A stretch of 64,000 nucleotides of DNA from Gracilimonas sp046602855 (GCF_046602855.1 NZ_JBKINJ010000001.1:62001-126000); one strand, 5' to 3'; shown: positions 53,130 to 62,236, numbered from the stretch's first letter. Notes: generated by a model not told the origin, from the letters alone. Numbers and translations are program-made.

Positions 53130-54335
53130 ATGCAGAATAGAATACTTAGAAAAATAACTGCAGCGGCATTGGTACTAATGTTTGCAGTTGTAGGATGTCA
53201 AAATGTAACTGAAGTTGCAGAAACCAATGATCAATCAATAGATCAGGTCATAGATGGTCAATATATTGTGGTCATGAAAGGTTCTGATTCAGGTAAATTT
53301 AAGCTGGGTGATGTGCGACAGGTTGAAGAAGTTCGCAGCAAACTCGTAGCAGAAGCGAAGATCGCACCTGAAAAGATCGTTCATAAGTACAATAATGTGA
53401 TCGCCGGTTTTACAGCTCAGTTAAGTGATGCTCAACTTGATAAACTAAAAAATAGCGACAACGTTGATTACATTGAAGAAGATAGAATTTATACGTTTGC
53501 TCCTCCATGTGGTACACCTAACGGCGGGCCATGTGATGATCCCAATGATGGTGGAGGAAGCTCTTCTCAAGTCACGCCATATGGTATTACTCGAGTTAAT
53601 GGAGGTACAACCTATACAGGCAGTAACGTAGCCTGGGTTATTGATTCAGGGATCGATCTTGATCATCCTGATCTGAATGTTGATGCCTCAAGAGGTTATA
53701 ATGCGTTCACTTCCGGTCGTGATGGCAAAAGCTTAGATGATGGAAACGGACACGGAACTCATGTTGCCGGTACTATTGCTGCCCTTGATAATACTGAAGG
53801 TGTGATCGGTGTTGCAGCCGGTGCTACTGTTATTCCGGTTAAAGTTCTGGACAGTCGCGGAAGTGGGTCTTATTCCGGTGTAATTGCCGGCGTTGACCAT
53901 GTGGGTGCTAATGCTTCAGCCGGTGATGTAGCTAATATGAGCCTTGGTGGTCCAACTTCCGATGCATTGGATGATGCTGTACTAACTGCTTCTTCAAATG
54001 GTATTTGGTTTTCATTGGCTGCAGGAAATAGCAGCGAAGATGCAAATAACTCTTCACCTGCAAGGGTAAATGGAAGTTATATTGTTACCATTTCTGCAAT
54101 GGACAGTAATGATGATTGGGCTAGTTTTTCCAATTATGGAAACCCTCCGGTTGATTATGCGGCACCCGGTGTGAGTGTTAATTCAACTTGGAAAGACGGT
54201 GGCTATAACACCATTAGTGGTACTTCAATGGCTGCTCCACATGCTGCCGGTGTTTTACTTCTGGGTAATGCCGGGACAGATGGAAATGTTAATGGAGACC
54301 CTGACGGAACTCCTGACCCAATTATAGTTAACTGA
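53130..54335 (+). CDS. Subtilisin-like serine protease, lipoprotein
   Basis: A 401-residue S8 peptidase. The lipobox is VVGC-Q (Cys23). An I9-type propeptide at about 40-125 (IVVMKGSD...IEEDRIYTF) acts as an intramolecular chaperone. The catalytic triad is Asp172 (VIDSGIDLDHPD), His208 (GHGTHVAGTIAA) and Ser366 (SGTSMAAPHAAG), with Asn300 in the oxyanion hole. A Gly/Asp/Pro-rich linker of about 20 residues joins the propeptide to the catalytic domain, and the C-terminus is short. It would be on the cell surface or in the periplasm. A terminator follows 26 bp after the stop. Confidence 0.95.
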   Translation: MQNRILRKITAAALVLMFAVVGCQNVTEVAETNDQSIDQVIDGQYIVVMKGSDSGKFKLGDVRQVEEVRSKLVAEAKIAPEKIVHKYNNVIAGFTAQLSDAQLDKLKNSDNVDYIEEDRIYTFAPPCGTPNGGPCDDPNDGGGSSSQVTPYGITRVNGGTTYTGSNVAWVIDSGIDLDHPDLNVDASRGYNAFTSGRDGKSLDDGNGHGTHVAGTIAALDNTEGVIGVAAGATVIPVKVLDSRGSGSYSGVIAGVDHVGANASAGDVANMSLGGPTSDALDDAVLTASSNGIWFSLAAGNSSEDANNSSPARVNGSYIVTISAMDSNDDWASFSNYGNPPVDYAAPGVSVNSTWKDGGYNTISGTSMAAPHAAGVLLLGNAGTDGNVNGDPDGTPDPIIVN

Positions 54336-54360
54336 TAAGTCGATCAAGTATATTTACTTA

Positions 54361-54397
54361 AAAAGCTTTCCCGGTAATTCGGGAAGGCTTTTTTTAT
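54361..54397 (+). terminator. Terminator after the subtilase gene
   Basis: AAGCTTTCCCG and CGGGAAGGCTT form an 11-bp stem with one G-U pair around GTAATT, followed by T. Confidence 0.85.
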
Positions 54398-54487
54398 TAG
54401 CTACAGGTTTTTAAAGCTGACATCATGTACGTATTTTTACAGTCTTAAAAATTTACGAACCCATCCGGAAATACTGATAAATTATAT

Positions 54488-55483
54488 ATGAAGAAAAAGT
54501 ACAATGTGTACGGAATTGGAAATGCTTTGGTAGATCTTGAATTTAAGGTGACACCAAAGTTTTTAAAAGAACACAAAGTTCAGAAGGGACTGATGACCCT
54601 GGTTGATGAAGATACTCAACACAGACTCATCAAAGCTATTGATCATAATGACACGATTAAAAAATCCGGCGGTTCAGCGGCCAATACGATGATCGCTGTC
54701 AATCAGTTTGGAGGCAAGTCTTTTTACTCCTGTAAAGTAGCGGAAGATGAGTTTGGTGATTTTTATTTGAAGGATATGGAAGATGCAGGAATTCCAACAA
54801 ACTTCGACCGGCAGGATAGAGAAGAAGGCATTACAGGTAAATGTCTGGTCATGATCACAGAAGATGCTGACAGAACCATGAATACCTTTCTGGGAATATC
54901 ATCAGGTCTTTCTGTCAATGAAGTGGATGATCGGGCAATCAAAGATTCAGAATATGTATACTTAGAGGGATACCTGGTTGCTTCAGAGCATGGCCTTGAG
55001 GCTATGAAATACACCAAACGAGTGGCCGAAGAGAATGGTATTAAAACAGCTATCACCTTGTCTGACCCATCCATTGCTCATGCTTTTAAATCGCGGTTCC
55101 GCGATGTTATCGGCGCCTCAGTTGATCTATTGTTCTGCAATGAACAGGAAGCTAAAACATTTACCGGGAAAGAGGACCTCTTGGGAGCTCGTGAAGCATT
55201 AAAGCAGGAGGCCAAACGGTTTGTTATCACCCAAGGAAAGAATGGGGCTATGATCTATGATGGAGATACCTTCATCGATATCGAACCATATGATGTGAAA
55301 GCAGTTGATACAAACGGAGCAGGAGATATGTATGCCGGAGCTTTCCTTTACGGTATCACAAATGATCTTGGTTTTGCTAATTCTGGAAAACTCGCCAGTC
55401 TGGCCGGTTCTAAGATCGTATCCCAATACGGGCCAAGACTGAAATGGCATGAAGCACAGGAAATACTTCACGAATTAAAATAA
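54488..55483 (+). CDS. PfkB-family (adenosine kinase-like) sugar kinase
   Basis: A 331-residue ribokinase-fold protein. GGSAANTMIAVNQFGG (near 58-73) is the first PfkB block, and DTNGAGDMYAGAFLYGI (near 278) holds the catalytic Asp and the anion hole. VYGIGNALVDLEFKV and LEGYLVASEHG are those of adenosine kinase-like members. The substrate (adenosine or a ribonucleoside) is a family inference. The gene starts a run of closely spaced genes: SemiSWEET starts 7 bp after its stop. Confidence 0.9.
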   Translation: MKKKYNVYGIGNALVDLEFKVTPKFLKEHKVQKGLMTLVDEDTQHRLIKAIDHNDTIKKSGGSAANTMIAVNQFGGKSFYSCKVAEDEFGDFYLKDMEDAGIPTNFDRQDREEGITGKCLVMITEDADRTMNTFLGISSGLSVNEVDDRAIKDSEYVYLEGYLVASEHGLEAMKYTKRVAEENGIKTAITLSDPSIAHAFKSRFRDVIGASVDLLFCNEQEAKTFTGKEDLLGAREALKQEAKRFVITQGKNGAMIYDGDTFIDIEPYDVKAVDTNGAGDMYAGAFLYGITNDLGFANSGKLASLAGSKIVSQYGPRLKWHEAQEILHELK

Positions 55484-55490
55484 AAGAAGA

Positions 55491-55751
55491 ATGACAGGAA
55501 TTGAATTAATGGGCTGGGCAGGTTTTGGAATATTGGTTGCTGCCTGGATACCACAAACTATAGATACGGTTAGAAGAGGCAGTACTCAGATCAACCTCGC
55601 CTTCGTGATCATGTACTTTACATCCAGTTTATTGCTAACTATCTATTCTATTTTAATAAGTGATCCTGTTTTTACAGCCTTAAACGCACTTCTTACACTC
55701 GGCAGCGGAATCAATATGTATTACAAATTCTTCCCAAGAAAAGAAGGATGA
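55491..55751 (+). CDS. SemiSWEET/PQ-loop small transporter
   Basis: An 86-residue membrane protein with three helices and a PQ motif (WIPQTIDTVRRGS near 19-31). This is the half-transporter of the SWEET fold, which works as a dimer and moves sugars down their gradient. The substrate here is unknown. It starts 7 bp after the kinase stop and overlaps rdgB by 4 bp, so all three genes are probably one operon. Confidence 0.75.
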   Translation: MTGIELMGWAGFGILVAAWIPQTIDTVRRGSTQINLAFVIMYFTSSLLLTIYSILISDPVFTALNALLTLGSGINMYYKFFPRKEG

Positions 55752-56335
55752 AAATGGATAAACTGGTAATCGCTTCAAGAAATAAGCATAAGATCGTGGA
55801 GATGCAGCAGATGCTCAGTCCACTAGGTATCGAGGTGCTGTCAACTCAGGACTTCCCTGATTTGGAAGAAGTTGTCGAAGATCGGCCAACACTTAAAGGT
55901 AACGCACTTAAAAAAGCAAGGTATGTCTCTGCTGAAACGGGCCTTCCGGCGCTATCCGATGATACAGGGTTGGAAGTGGAAGCTCTGAACGGTGACCCGG
56001 GTGTATATTCTGCCAGATATGCCGGGCCGTCTGCAACTTACGAGGACAATATACTCAAACTAATGGATAAACTTGAAGGAAAGGAAGACCGAAATGCAAG
56101 GTTCAGGACCATTGTAGCACTCGTTGATAAGGAGAGAGAGTTTACATTTGAGGGTATTTGCACAGGAAAGATCATTGGAGAACAAAGAGGAAGTGAAGGC
56201 TTTGGTTATGACCCTGTCTTTCTTCCTGAAGGATACGAAAAGACTTTTGCAGAGTTGGACGGCTTAACCAAAAACAAGATATCCCATCGGGGTAAAGCTG
56301 TTGAAAATTTTGTGAAATTCCTGAAAGAGATGTGA
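55748..56335 (+). CDS. rdgB: XTP/dITP pyrophosphatase
   Basis: A 195-residue house-cleaning enzyme that removes inosine and xanthosine triphosphates. LVIASRNKHKIVEMQQ (near 5-20), ALSDDTGLEVEALNG, GVYSARYAG and GSEGFGYDPVFLPEG are the RdgB/HAM1 blocks. It overlaps the SemiSWEET gene stop by 4 bp. A second ATG two codons later is also possible as the start. Confidence 0.95.
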   Translation: MKMDKLVIASRNKHKIVEMQQMLSPLGIEVLSTQDFPDLEEVVEDRPTLKGNALKKARYVSAETGLPALSDDTGLEVEALNGDPGVYSARYAGPSATYEDNILKLMDKLEGKEDRNARFRTIVALVDKEREFTFEGICTGKIIGEQRGSEGFGYDPVFLPEGYEKTFAELDGLTKNKISHRGKAVENFVKFLKEM

Positions 56336-56391
56336 ATCTGATCGCTGAATAACTTATCTACCTGCTGCTGAACTAAATAAAGGAATTACTC

Positions 56392-57357
56392 ATGTTCGAT
56401 CGTAAACAGTTTCTGAAAACCTCGATTGCAGGCTTGCTGCCACTTGGATTTACCGGTTTCACTTCACCCAAAATATACTCCGGTAAAAAGCCGGTGGTGA
56501 TCTCAACATGGAGGACGGCTGTAAATGCAAACAAATCCGCATGGTCAGTTTTAACCAAAGGTGGTTATGCTTTGGATGCAGTAGAAGAAGGTGTAAAAGT
56601 TGAAGAAGCCAATCCCGATAACAGCACTGTTGGATATGGCGGAAGACCCGATCGTGATGGAAGAGTGACCCTGGATGCCTGCGTGATGGATGAGACCGGT
56701 AATTGCGGTTCAGTGGCCTGCCTTGAAAATATCATGCACCCGGTTTCTGTTGCCCGAAAGATCATGACAGATAGTCCGCACGCCATGTTGGTCGGACCAG
56801 GTGCAAAGCAGTTTGCCCTATCGCAGGGATTTAAAGAACAGGATCTGCTAACACCTGAATCTAAAGCAGCGTGGGAAAAATGGCTGGAAAGTGGGAATTA
56901 TTCACCACCCACTATCAACATTGAAAATCACGATACCATAGGAATGCTGGCTTTAGACAGCCAGGGAAGGATTTCAGGGGCCTGTACCACGAGCGGTGCG
57001 GCCTGGAAGATGCATGGAAGGGTGGGAGATTCGCCGATCATCGGCTCAGGACTCTTCATCGACCCAATGATTGGAGGAGCCGTGGCAACCGGGTTGGGAG
57101 AGGAAGTTATCAAGACAGCCGGTAGCCATTTGGTGGTAGAAATGATGCGGGCAGGGCACTCGCCCAATGAAGCCTGCAAGATCGCCGTTGAGCGGATCAT
57201 TGAAAGAGATCCCAAAAATAAGGAGGGTGTTCAGGTTGCTTACATTGCATTGAACACGGACGGAGCCTATGGCGGTTACAGTATCCGAAAAGGCTTTGAT
57301 TCAGTAGTTACGGATCCTGATGGAATGCGTACTGAACAAGTAGGATACCTGTACTAA
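56392..57357 (+). CDS. N4-(beta-N-acetylglucosaminyl)-L-asparaginase-type Ntn hydrolase
   Basis: A 321-residue member of the asparaginase/glycosylasparaginase family. A signal-like start (FDRKQFLKTSIAGLLPLG) points to export, possibly by the Tat route, although the twin arginine is not complete. The self-cleavage site and Thr nucleophile are in ENHDTIGMLALDSQG (near 185). TVGYGGRPDRDGRVTLDA, GACTTSGAAWKMHGRVGD and GSGLFID fit. It would release asparagine or Asn-linked sugar outside the cytoplasm. The SSS symporter gene begins 2 bp after its stop. Confidence 0.92.
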   Translation: MFDRKQFLKTSIAGLLPLGFTGFTSPKIYSGKKPVVISTWRTAVNANKSAWSVLTKGGYALDAVEEGVKVEEANPDNSTVGYGGRPDRDGRVTLDACVMDETGNCGSVACLENIMHPVSVARKIMTDSPHAMLVGPGAKQFALSQGFKEQDLLTPESKAAWEKWLESGNYSPPTINIENHDTIGMLALDSQGRISGACTTSGAAWKMHGRVGDSPIIGSGLFIDPMIGGAVATGLGEEVIKTAGSHLVVEMMRAGHSPNEACKIAVERIIERDPKNKEGVQVAYIALNTDGAYGGYSIRKGFDSVVTDPDGMRTEQVGYLY

Positions 57358-57359
57358 GT

Positions 57360-58886
57360 ATGGCATTTTCGTTCATTGATTACATCGTTATCATTGTTTA
57401 TCTGGTAGGCGTGGCTTTTCTTGGGTTAAGAACTTCCGGTAAGCAAACCTCAAATAAAGATTATTTTCTTGGTGGGGAAGGCATGCCATGGTGGGCCGTC
57501 CTATTTTCTATCGTTGCAACTGAAACAAGTACGCTTACTTTTATCAGTATACCTGCCGTTGCTTATGCGGGTAATTTGACCTTTTTACAGATCACAGTTG
57601 GATATGTGGTAGGCCGGGTTGGTGTAGCACTCTTCTTTCTGCCAAAATATTTTGAAGGTGAGCTTCTGACTGCATACACATTTTTGGAACGCCGTTTTGG
57701 GGCCGGTATGAGAAATGCGGCAAGCACCACATTCATGATCACACGTCTGTTGGCGGATGGGGTTCGATTATTTGCCACGGCTATTCCTCTGGCTATTATA
57801 CTTCGATTAGGCGGTGCCTTTACCGGCATGGATGATCTTCAGCTATACATCATTTCCATTGCTGTAATAACTGGAATCACATTGATCTATACCTTCTTCG
57901 GCGGAATCAAAGCGGTAGTTTGGATGGATTTCGTGCAAATGATTGTGTATATAGGAGGCGCAGTCATTGCCATATTTGTGCTCTGGAATAATTTGCCTGA
58001 AAATTTTTCACTTCCCGATCAGAAACTACAGGTCATTAATCTCGGGTTTGATCTTAGTTTTGAAGAGTTCATTAAACAGCCATATACACTGATCACCGCT
58101 ATTATTGGAGGAGCTGTATTCTCTTTAGCTTCCCATGGAACCGATCATTTGCTGGTGCAGAGAGTGCTGGCAACCGGAAGTTTAAGATCCGGACAAAAAG
58201 CCATGATATGGAGTGGGATAGTGGTCATGCTACAGTTTGGATTGTTCCTTGGGATCGGATTATTGTTGTTTATGTTCTATGAAGGAGTCTCGGCTAATAC
58301 GCTTGGTTTGGCTACCACGGATGAAATATTTGCCAAATTTATTGTTGAACAGCTACCAGTTGGAATTTCCGGACTGATAGTAGCGGCTCTTTTTGCAGCT
58401 GCTATGAGCAGTCTCAGTTCCTCTTTGAACTCACTGGCATCCTCAACTACCTATGATCTATACAAACCTTATTTCGGGAAAGGTAATACCGACACTGAAG
58501 ACTTGGCGATATCCAGAAAGATCACTCTCGGTTGGGGGATGATATTGTCTGTTTCTGCGATATTCTTTGCTTTCCTCCAATTACAGGGAGGCGAAAGGCC
58601 TGCAATTGTAGAATTGGGTCTGGGTATTGCCTCCTATACTTATGGAGGATTATTGGGTGCATTTCTACTGGGAATGCTTTTTGAAAAACCTGACAAAAAA
58701 GATGCCATGATTGGTTTTTTTACGGGACTGATAGCATTGTTATTTATGGTTCAGGGTCCGGTTCAAAACATGTTACCGGGAAATGGATTGGCTATTGCCT
58801 GGCCACTTTATACTTTATTGGGATCTTTGGTTGTGGTAATTACAGGATTAGTTTCAAGTAAGCTGAGGTATTTTAAACATGAATAA
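57360..58886 (+). CDS. Sodium:solute symporter (SSS family)
   Basis: A 508-residue membrane protein with about 13 helices. GGEGMPWWAVLFSIVATETS near 39-58 is the first SSS block, GGIKAVVWMDFVQMIVYIGG near 182 the second, and ALFAAAMSSLSSSLNSLAS near 343 the Na-binding helix. The solute cannot be read; the coupled asparaginase gene suggests that it imports the released product, such as an amino acid or aminosugar. Translation is coupled to both neighbours. Confidence 0.93.
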   Translation: MAFSFIDYIVIIVYLVGVAFLGLRTSGKQTSNKDYFLGGEGMPWWAVLFSIVATETSTLTFISIPAVAYAGNLTFLQITVGYVVGRVGVALFFLPKYFEGELLTAYTFLERRFGAGMRNAASTTFMITRLLADGVRLFATAIPLAIILRLGGAFTGMDDLQLYIISIAVITGITLIYTFFGGIKAVVWMDFVQMIVYIGGAVIAIFVLWNNLPENFSLPDQKLQVINLGFDLSFEEFIKQPYTLITAIIGGAVFSLASHGTDHLLVQRVLATGSLRSGQKAMIWSGIVVMLQFGLFLGIGLLLFMFYEGVSANTLGLATTDEIFAKFIVEQLPVGISGLIVAALFAAAMSSLSSSLNSLASSTTYDLYKPYFGKGNTDTEDLAISRKITLGWGMILSVSAIFFAFLQLQGGERPAIVELGLGIASYTYGGLLGAFLLGMLFEKPDKKDAMIGFFTGLIALLFMVQGPVQNMLPGNGLAIAWPLYTLLGSLVVVITGLVSSKLRYFKHE

Positions 58887-59346
58887 AAATGAAGAGGTAA
58901 TTCGAAAATTATACTCAGCTTTACAAAGAGTGGATCATGAAGATATGATACGGTGCTACCATCCAGAAGCAATATTTAAAGATCCGGTTTTTGACCTGAG
59001 GTCTAAAAAGGAAATTACAGGTATGTGGACCATGCTCTGCAAAAAGGCAAAGGAATTTGAGTTTCATTATGATCAGGTTCAGGCCAATGAAGAGGAAGGG
59101 AAAGCACAGATAAAAGCTAAGTATTTATTTACTCAAACGAATAGGATGGTTGTAAACAAAATTGATGCCCGTTTTAAATTTAAGAATGGGTTGATCATTG
59201 AACACATTGACTCCTTTGACTTCTGGATATGGAGTTGGCAGGCATTAGGATTTTTCGGGCTTATTTTGGGATGGTCTTCTTTTCTTCAGAAGAAAGTGCA
59301 GCAGAAAGCCTACAATAATATGAAGACTTTTATACCACGATTCTAA
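58879..59346 (+). CDS. SnoaL/NTF2-like protein
   Basis: A 155-residue protein of the NTF2-like fold: NKNEEVIRKLYSALQRVDHE start, then MIRCYHPEAIFKDPVFDLR and a cupped sheet ending in EHIDSFDFWIWSWQALGF. The C-terminal part is hydrophobic with a helix (about 118-135). NTF2-like proteins range from isomerases to small-ligand binders. It overlaps the symporter stop by 8 bp and is the third gene of the asparaginase operon. Confidence 0.85.
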   Translation: MNKNEEVIRKLYSALQRVDHEDMIRCYHPEAIFKDPVFDLRSKKEITGMWTMLCKKAKEFEFHYDQVQANEEEGKAQIKAKYLFTQTNRMVVNKIDARFKFKNGLIIEHIDSFDFWIWSWQALGFFGLILGWSSFLQKKVQQKAYNNMKTFIPRF

Positions 59347-59415
59347 GAACGCGAACTGAATGTTTTAGAAGTCATAATTGTATCTATTTATGAATACCAA
59401 AAGAATTAAAGAATT

Positions 59416-60087
59416 ATGGCTTATACACAGAGAATTATAAACATTGAAGACGTAACACACGATGTAAAGCAGTTTACTTTGGAAAAGCCAGAGGGTTATG
59501 AATTTGAACCGGGACAAGCCACCGAAGTAGCTGTTGATAAGAAAGGATGGAGGGATAAAAAACGTCCTTTTACTTTTACTTCCCTTAATGATGACGAATT
59601 TCTGCAGTTCACTATAAAAATTTATCCTGACCACAATGGGGTAACCGAAGAAATTGGAAGGCTGAAAGTAGGAGATTCTTTCATTATCGGAGACCCGTGG
59701 GGAACCATTCAATATAAAGGTGAAGGCGTATTTTTAGCCGGAGGTGCCGGAGTAACACCTTTTATCGCTATCCTCAGAGATAAGAATAAAAAGAGAGAGT
59801 TGGGTGACAACAAATTGATCTTTTCAAATTCTACAGATAAAGATGTGATCTTGAATGCAGAATTTGAGGCTATGTTGGGTGATCAGTTTGTGAGTGTGAT
59901 CACTGATGAGCCTACCGATGATCATATCTTTTTGGACGGATTTATTGACAAGGAGTTTCTTAAATCACAGATCGACGATTTCGATCAGCCATTCTATGTT
60001 TGCGGGCCGGAGGAATTCAACAAATCGATGATGAAATATCTCAAGGAATTGGGTGCTAACCCGAACGCATTGGTCTTTGAAGAGTAA
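59416..60087 (+). CDS. Ferredoxin/flavodoxin-NADP reductase-like protein
   Basis: A 223-residue FNR-fold reductase. KRPFTFTSLND near 55 is the FAD-binding RxxxT region, FLAGGAGVTPFIAIL near 108 the NAD(P) loop, and YVCGPEEFNKSMMKYLKELG near 194 the C-terminal CGP motif. It lacks an iron-sulfur domain, so it needs a separate electron partner. The gene is single, 69 bp from the SnoaL-like gene. Confidence 0.92.
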   Translation: MAYTQRIINIEDVTHDVKQFTLEKPEGYEFEPGQATEVAVDKKGWRDKKRPFTFTSLNDDEFLQFTIKIYPDHNGVTEEIGRLKVGDSFIIGDPWGTIQYKGEGVFLAGGAGVTPFIAILRDKNKKRELGDNKLIFSNSTDKDVILNAEFEAMLGDQFVSVITDEPTDDHIFLDGFIDKEFLKSQIDDFDQPFYVCGPEEFNKSMMKYLKELGANPNALVFEE

Positions 60088-60472
60088 GGTCCACAAATAG
60101 TCCGCTTTGTAGGGCTAGCTTATATAGCTTTAATGGCAAAAAGGTATCCGGTTCAGAACCGGTTCATTTAATGAGTGCCTTCTGAGATGGTTTTAAAGTT
60201 GATTAGTAATACTTTAGGGTTGAACAAAATCGGTAACCCGGGTTTGTTCATCTTGTTAACCTTCCGGTTTTTCGGGGTGTGTTTATCACACAAATCAAAA
60301 GATCTCTTCAGCACGGCTGGAGAGATCTTTTTTTACATAAGAACAATTGAGAAGTCCCGAACAGAATTTTTCAATGCCTTTCTTTGCATGTGTAATTATT
60401 ACAGTTGCTTACTTATAAATGAGAATAGGTGAGTTATTCTTCTGTTTTATGTATGTTCATTCTAAAAATTAA
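60088..60472 (+). ncRNA. Structured non-coding stretch ending in an intrinsic terminator
   Basis: This 385-bp gap shows no credible protein, since the one longer reading frame runs through a terminator. It holds a series of hairpins: CCGGTT-CAG-AACCGG (60148-60162), GAACAAA/TTTGTTC (60222-60249), GTGTG-TTTAT-CACAC (60277-60291), and a strong final hairpin AAAGATCTCT/AGAGATCTTT with inner CAGC/GCTG (60298-60330) followed by a T run. This could be a small RNA or a long, structured 3' end of the reductase mRNA. Confidence 0.4.
60298..60335 (+). terminator. Strong intrinsic terminator
   Basis: A 10-bp outer stem AAAGATCTCT/AGAGATCTTT, an inner 4-bp CAGC/GCTG stem, and a run of T follow the structured stretch and precede the aminotransferase gene. 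Confidence 0.9.
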
Positions 60473-61396
60473 ATGGCACACGGCACCCATAACGCAGTAG
60501 ATGATCCGAGGAATGAAGAAGTCCTCATTTACATAAATGGCGAGTTAAAACCTCGTTTGGAAGCTAAGGTCTCAGTTTTCGACAGTGGCTATCTGGTTGG
60601 TGATGGAGTGTGGGAAGGATTCAGGCTTCATAACGGTGTTCTCGTTTTTCTGGAAGAGCATCTAGATCGATTATATCAGGGAGCCAAGACCATTGGTATG
60701 GATCTAAAGATGGATCGAGATCAAATAAGAAAGGCCATATGGGAAACCCTCGAGGCCAACAATATGGAACATGGAGTTCATGTTCGTCTCATGTTTACAA
60801 GAGGTATTAAAAAAACGCCATCACAGGATCCCCGGCTTACCATAACCGGACCAAACTTGGTGATCATTGCTGAGCACAAGAAAGCGGATCCTGAAAGCAG
60901 TAATAAAGGGGTGACCTTGTTTACGAGCACGATTCGTAGAGGATCACCTGATTACCTGGATCCTCGTTTGAACTGTCACAGTAAGCAACATGAGGTACAG
61001 GCACTTATTCAGGCTATAGAGGCCGGAGCGGATGAAGCGTTAATGCTAGATGTGAATGGTTTTGTTTCGACTTGTAACGCCACGAATTTCTTTTTGGTTA
61101 AGGGAAATGAAGTGTGGACATCTACAGGTCAGTACTGTATGAATGGTATCACCCGTGGTAAAGTGATCGAAGTCTGCCACAAAGCCGGCATTGTTTGCAA
61201 GGAAAAGAATTTTTCACTGTTTGAAGTGTATGGAGCTGATGAGGCATTTGTAACCGGAAGCTTTGGAGGGTTAACACCTGTTACAAAAATTGATGGCCGG
61301 TTGATCACAAGATTGGTTCCCGGAAAGATGGTTTCCAAACTTCAGCAATTGTATGAACAGGAAATTGAGGAAGCTACGGGCAGTCAATTTGCTTAA
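60473..61396 (+). CDS. Class IV aminotransferase (D-amino acid/BCAT-like)
   Basis: A 307-residue fold-type IV PLP enzyme. SVFDSGYLVGDGVWEGFRLH near 35-54 is the class signature and Lys171 (NCHSKQHEV) the probable PLP lysine. EALMLDVNGFVSTCNATNFF and ITRGKVIEVC follow. It is shorter than IlvE of this window and carries a Cys-rich, D-amino-acid-transaminase-like variant of the substrate loop. Its neighbour on the same strand is a sulfotransferase-like gene 70 bp away. Confidence 0.9.
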   Translation: MAHGTHNAVDDPRNEEVLIYINGELKPRLEAKVSVFDSGYLVGDGVWEGFRLHNGVLVFLEEHLDRLYQGAKTIGMDLKMDRDQIRKAIWETLEANNMEHGVHVRLMFTRGIKKTPSQDPRLTITGPNLVIIAEHKKADPESSNKGVTLFTSTIRRGSPDYLDPRLNCHSKQHEVQALIQAIEAGADEALMLDVNGFVSTCNATNFFLVKGNEVWTSTGQYCMNGITRGKVIEVCHKAGIVCKEKNFSLFEVYGADEAFVTGSFGGLTPVTKIDGRLITRLVPGKMVSKLQQLYEQEIEEATGSQFA

Positions 61397-61465
61397 AGAG
61401 TCAGAATAATTTAAATCTGAAGCTGTTTTGCTTCAGGTCACAATCAAAAAGTAAAGATAAAATAC

Positions 61466-62194
61466 ATGCTAAAGACAAAAAGAATTTGTTTGTGGAGCGG
61501 TCCACGTAATATCTCTACCGCATTAATGTATTCTTTTGCTCAACGTGAAGATACTACAGTAGTTGATGAGCCTTTATACGCACATTACCTGGTTAACACT
61601 GATGCCAAAAACTACCACCCCGGCGCTGAGGAAGTGATAGAAAGTCAGGAGAGTGATGGCCAGAAGGTTATTGATGATGTTATTCTGGGTGATTATGATA
61701 CACCGATCGCATTCTTTAAGAATATGACACATCATCTGGTGAATCTGGACTGGGACTTCCTGGAAAAGACTATTAATGTGATACTCACCAGACCACCTAA
61801 GGAAATGCTACTATCATACTCGAAACAGGTCAAGAATCCAACCATGCAGGATGTGGGTTATGAAAAGCATCTTGAGTTGGTGAAATACCTGAAATCTATA
61901 GGAAAAAAACCTGTGATCGTTGATTCAAAAGACATCCTGCAGTATCCGCAATCACGATTAAGGGAGCTTTGTGGTACATTGGGAATTCCATTTGATGAAG
62001 CTATGCTGAAATGGCCAGCCGGTCCTCGTAAGGAAGACGGAGTGTGGGCGAAGCACTGGTATCATAACGTACACCGGTCAACCGGATTCAGGGCATATAA
62101 AGCTTCAGCAGATCCGATTCCGGAACACTTGGAAGATCTGCTCGAACGATCTGAAGAAGCCTATGAAGAGCTTTTGACCTATGCCGGTGATTAA
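61466..62194 (+). CDS. Sulfotransferase-like P-loop protein
   Basis: A 242-residue protein with the sulfotransferase P-loop at the start (LWSGPRNISTALMYSF), followed by PIAFFKNMTHHLV and VILTRPPKEMLLSYSKQ, the 3'-phosphate-binding block of PAPS-dependent enzymes. The substrate is unknown. Its pairing with a class IV aminotransferase gene recalls plant proteins in which a P-loop domain and an aminotransferase IV domain are fused, which suggests that both act on one molecule. A terminator follows 4 bp after the stop. Confidence 0.82.
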   Translation: MLKTKRICLWSGPRNISTALMYSFAQREDTTVVDEPLYAHYLVNTDAKNYHPGAEEVIESQESDGQKVIDDVILGDYDTPIAFFKNMTHHLVNLDWDFLEKTINVILTRPPKEMLLSYSKQVKNPTMQDVGYEKHLELVKYLKSIGKKPVIVDSKDILQYPQSRLRELCGTLGIPFDEAMLKWPAGPRKEDGVWAKHWYHNVHRSTGFRAYKASADPIPEHLEDLLERSEEAYEELLTYAGD

Positions 62195-62197
62195 TAA

Positions 62198-62236
62198 AAA
62201 AAGCTCACAGTCTGCAATTGAGTCCGTGAGCTTTTT
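62198..62236. terminator. Terminator between sulfotransferase and purA
   Basis: AAAGCTCAC and GTGAGCTTT form a 9-bp stem, with T and A runs on the two sides. The convergent purA gene ends at 62274. Confidence 0.85.

Noticed and set aside
60175..60432. An 85-residue open frame downstream of the FNR-like gene
   Set aside because: It runs through a strong intrinsic terminator (60298-60335) and a series of hairpins, and its composition is not protein-like.
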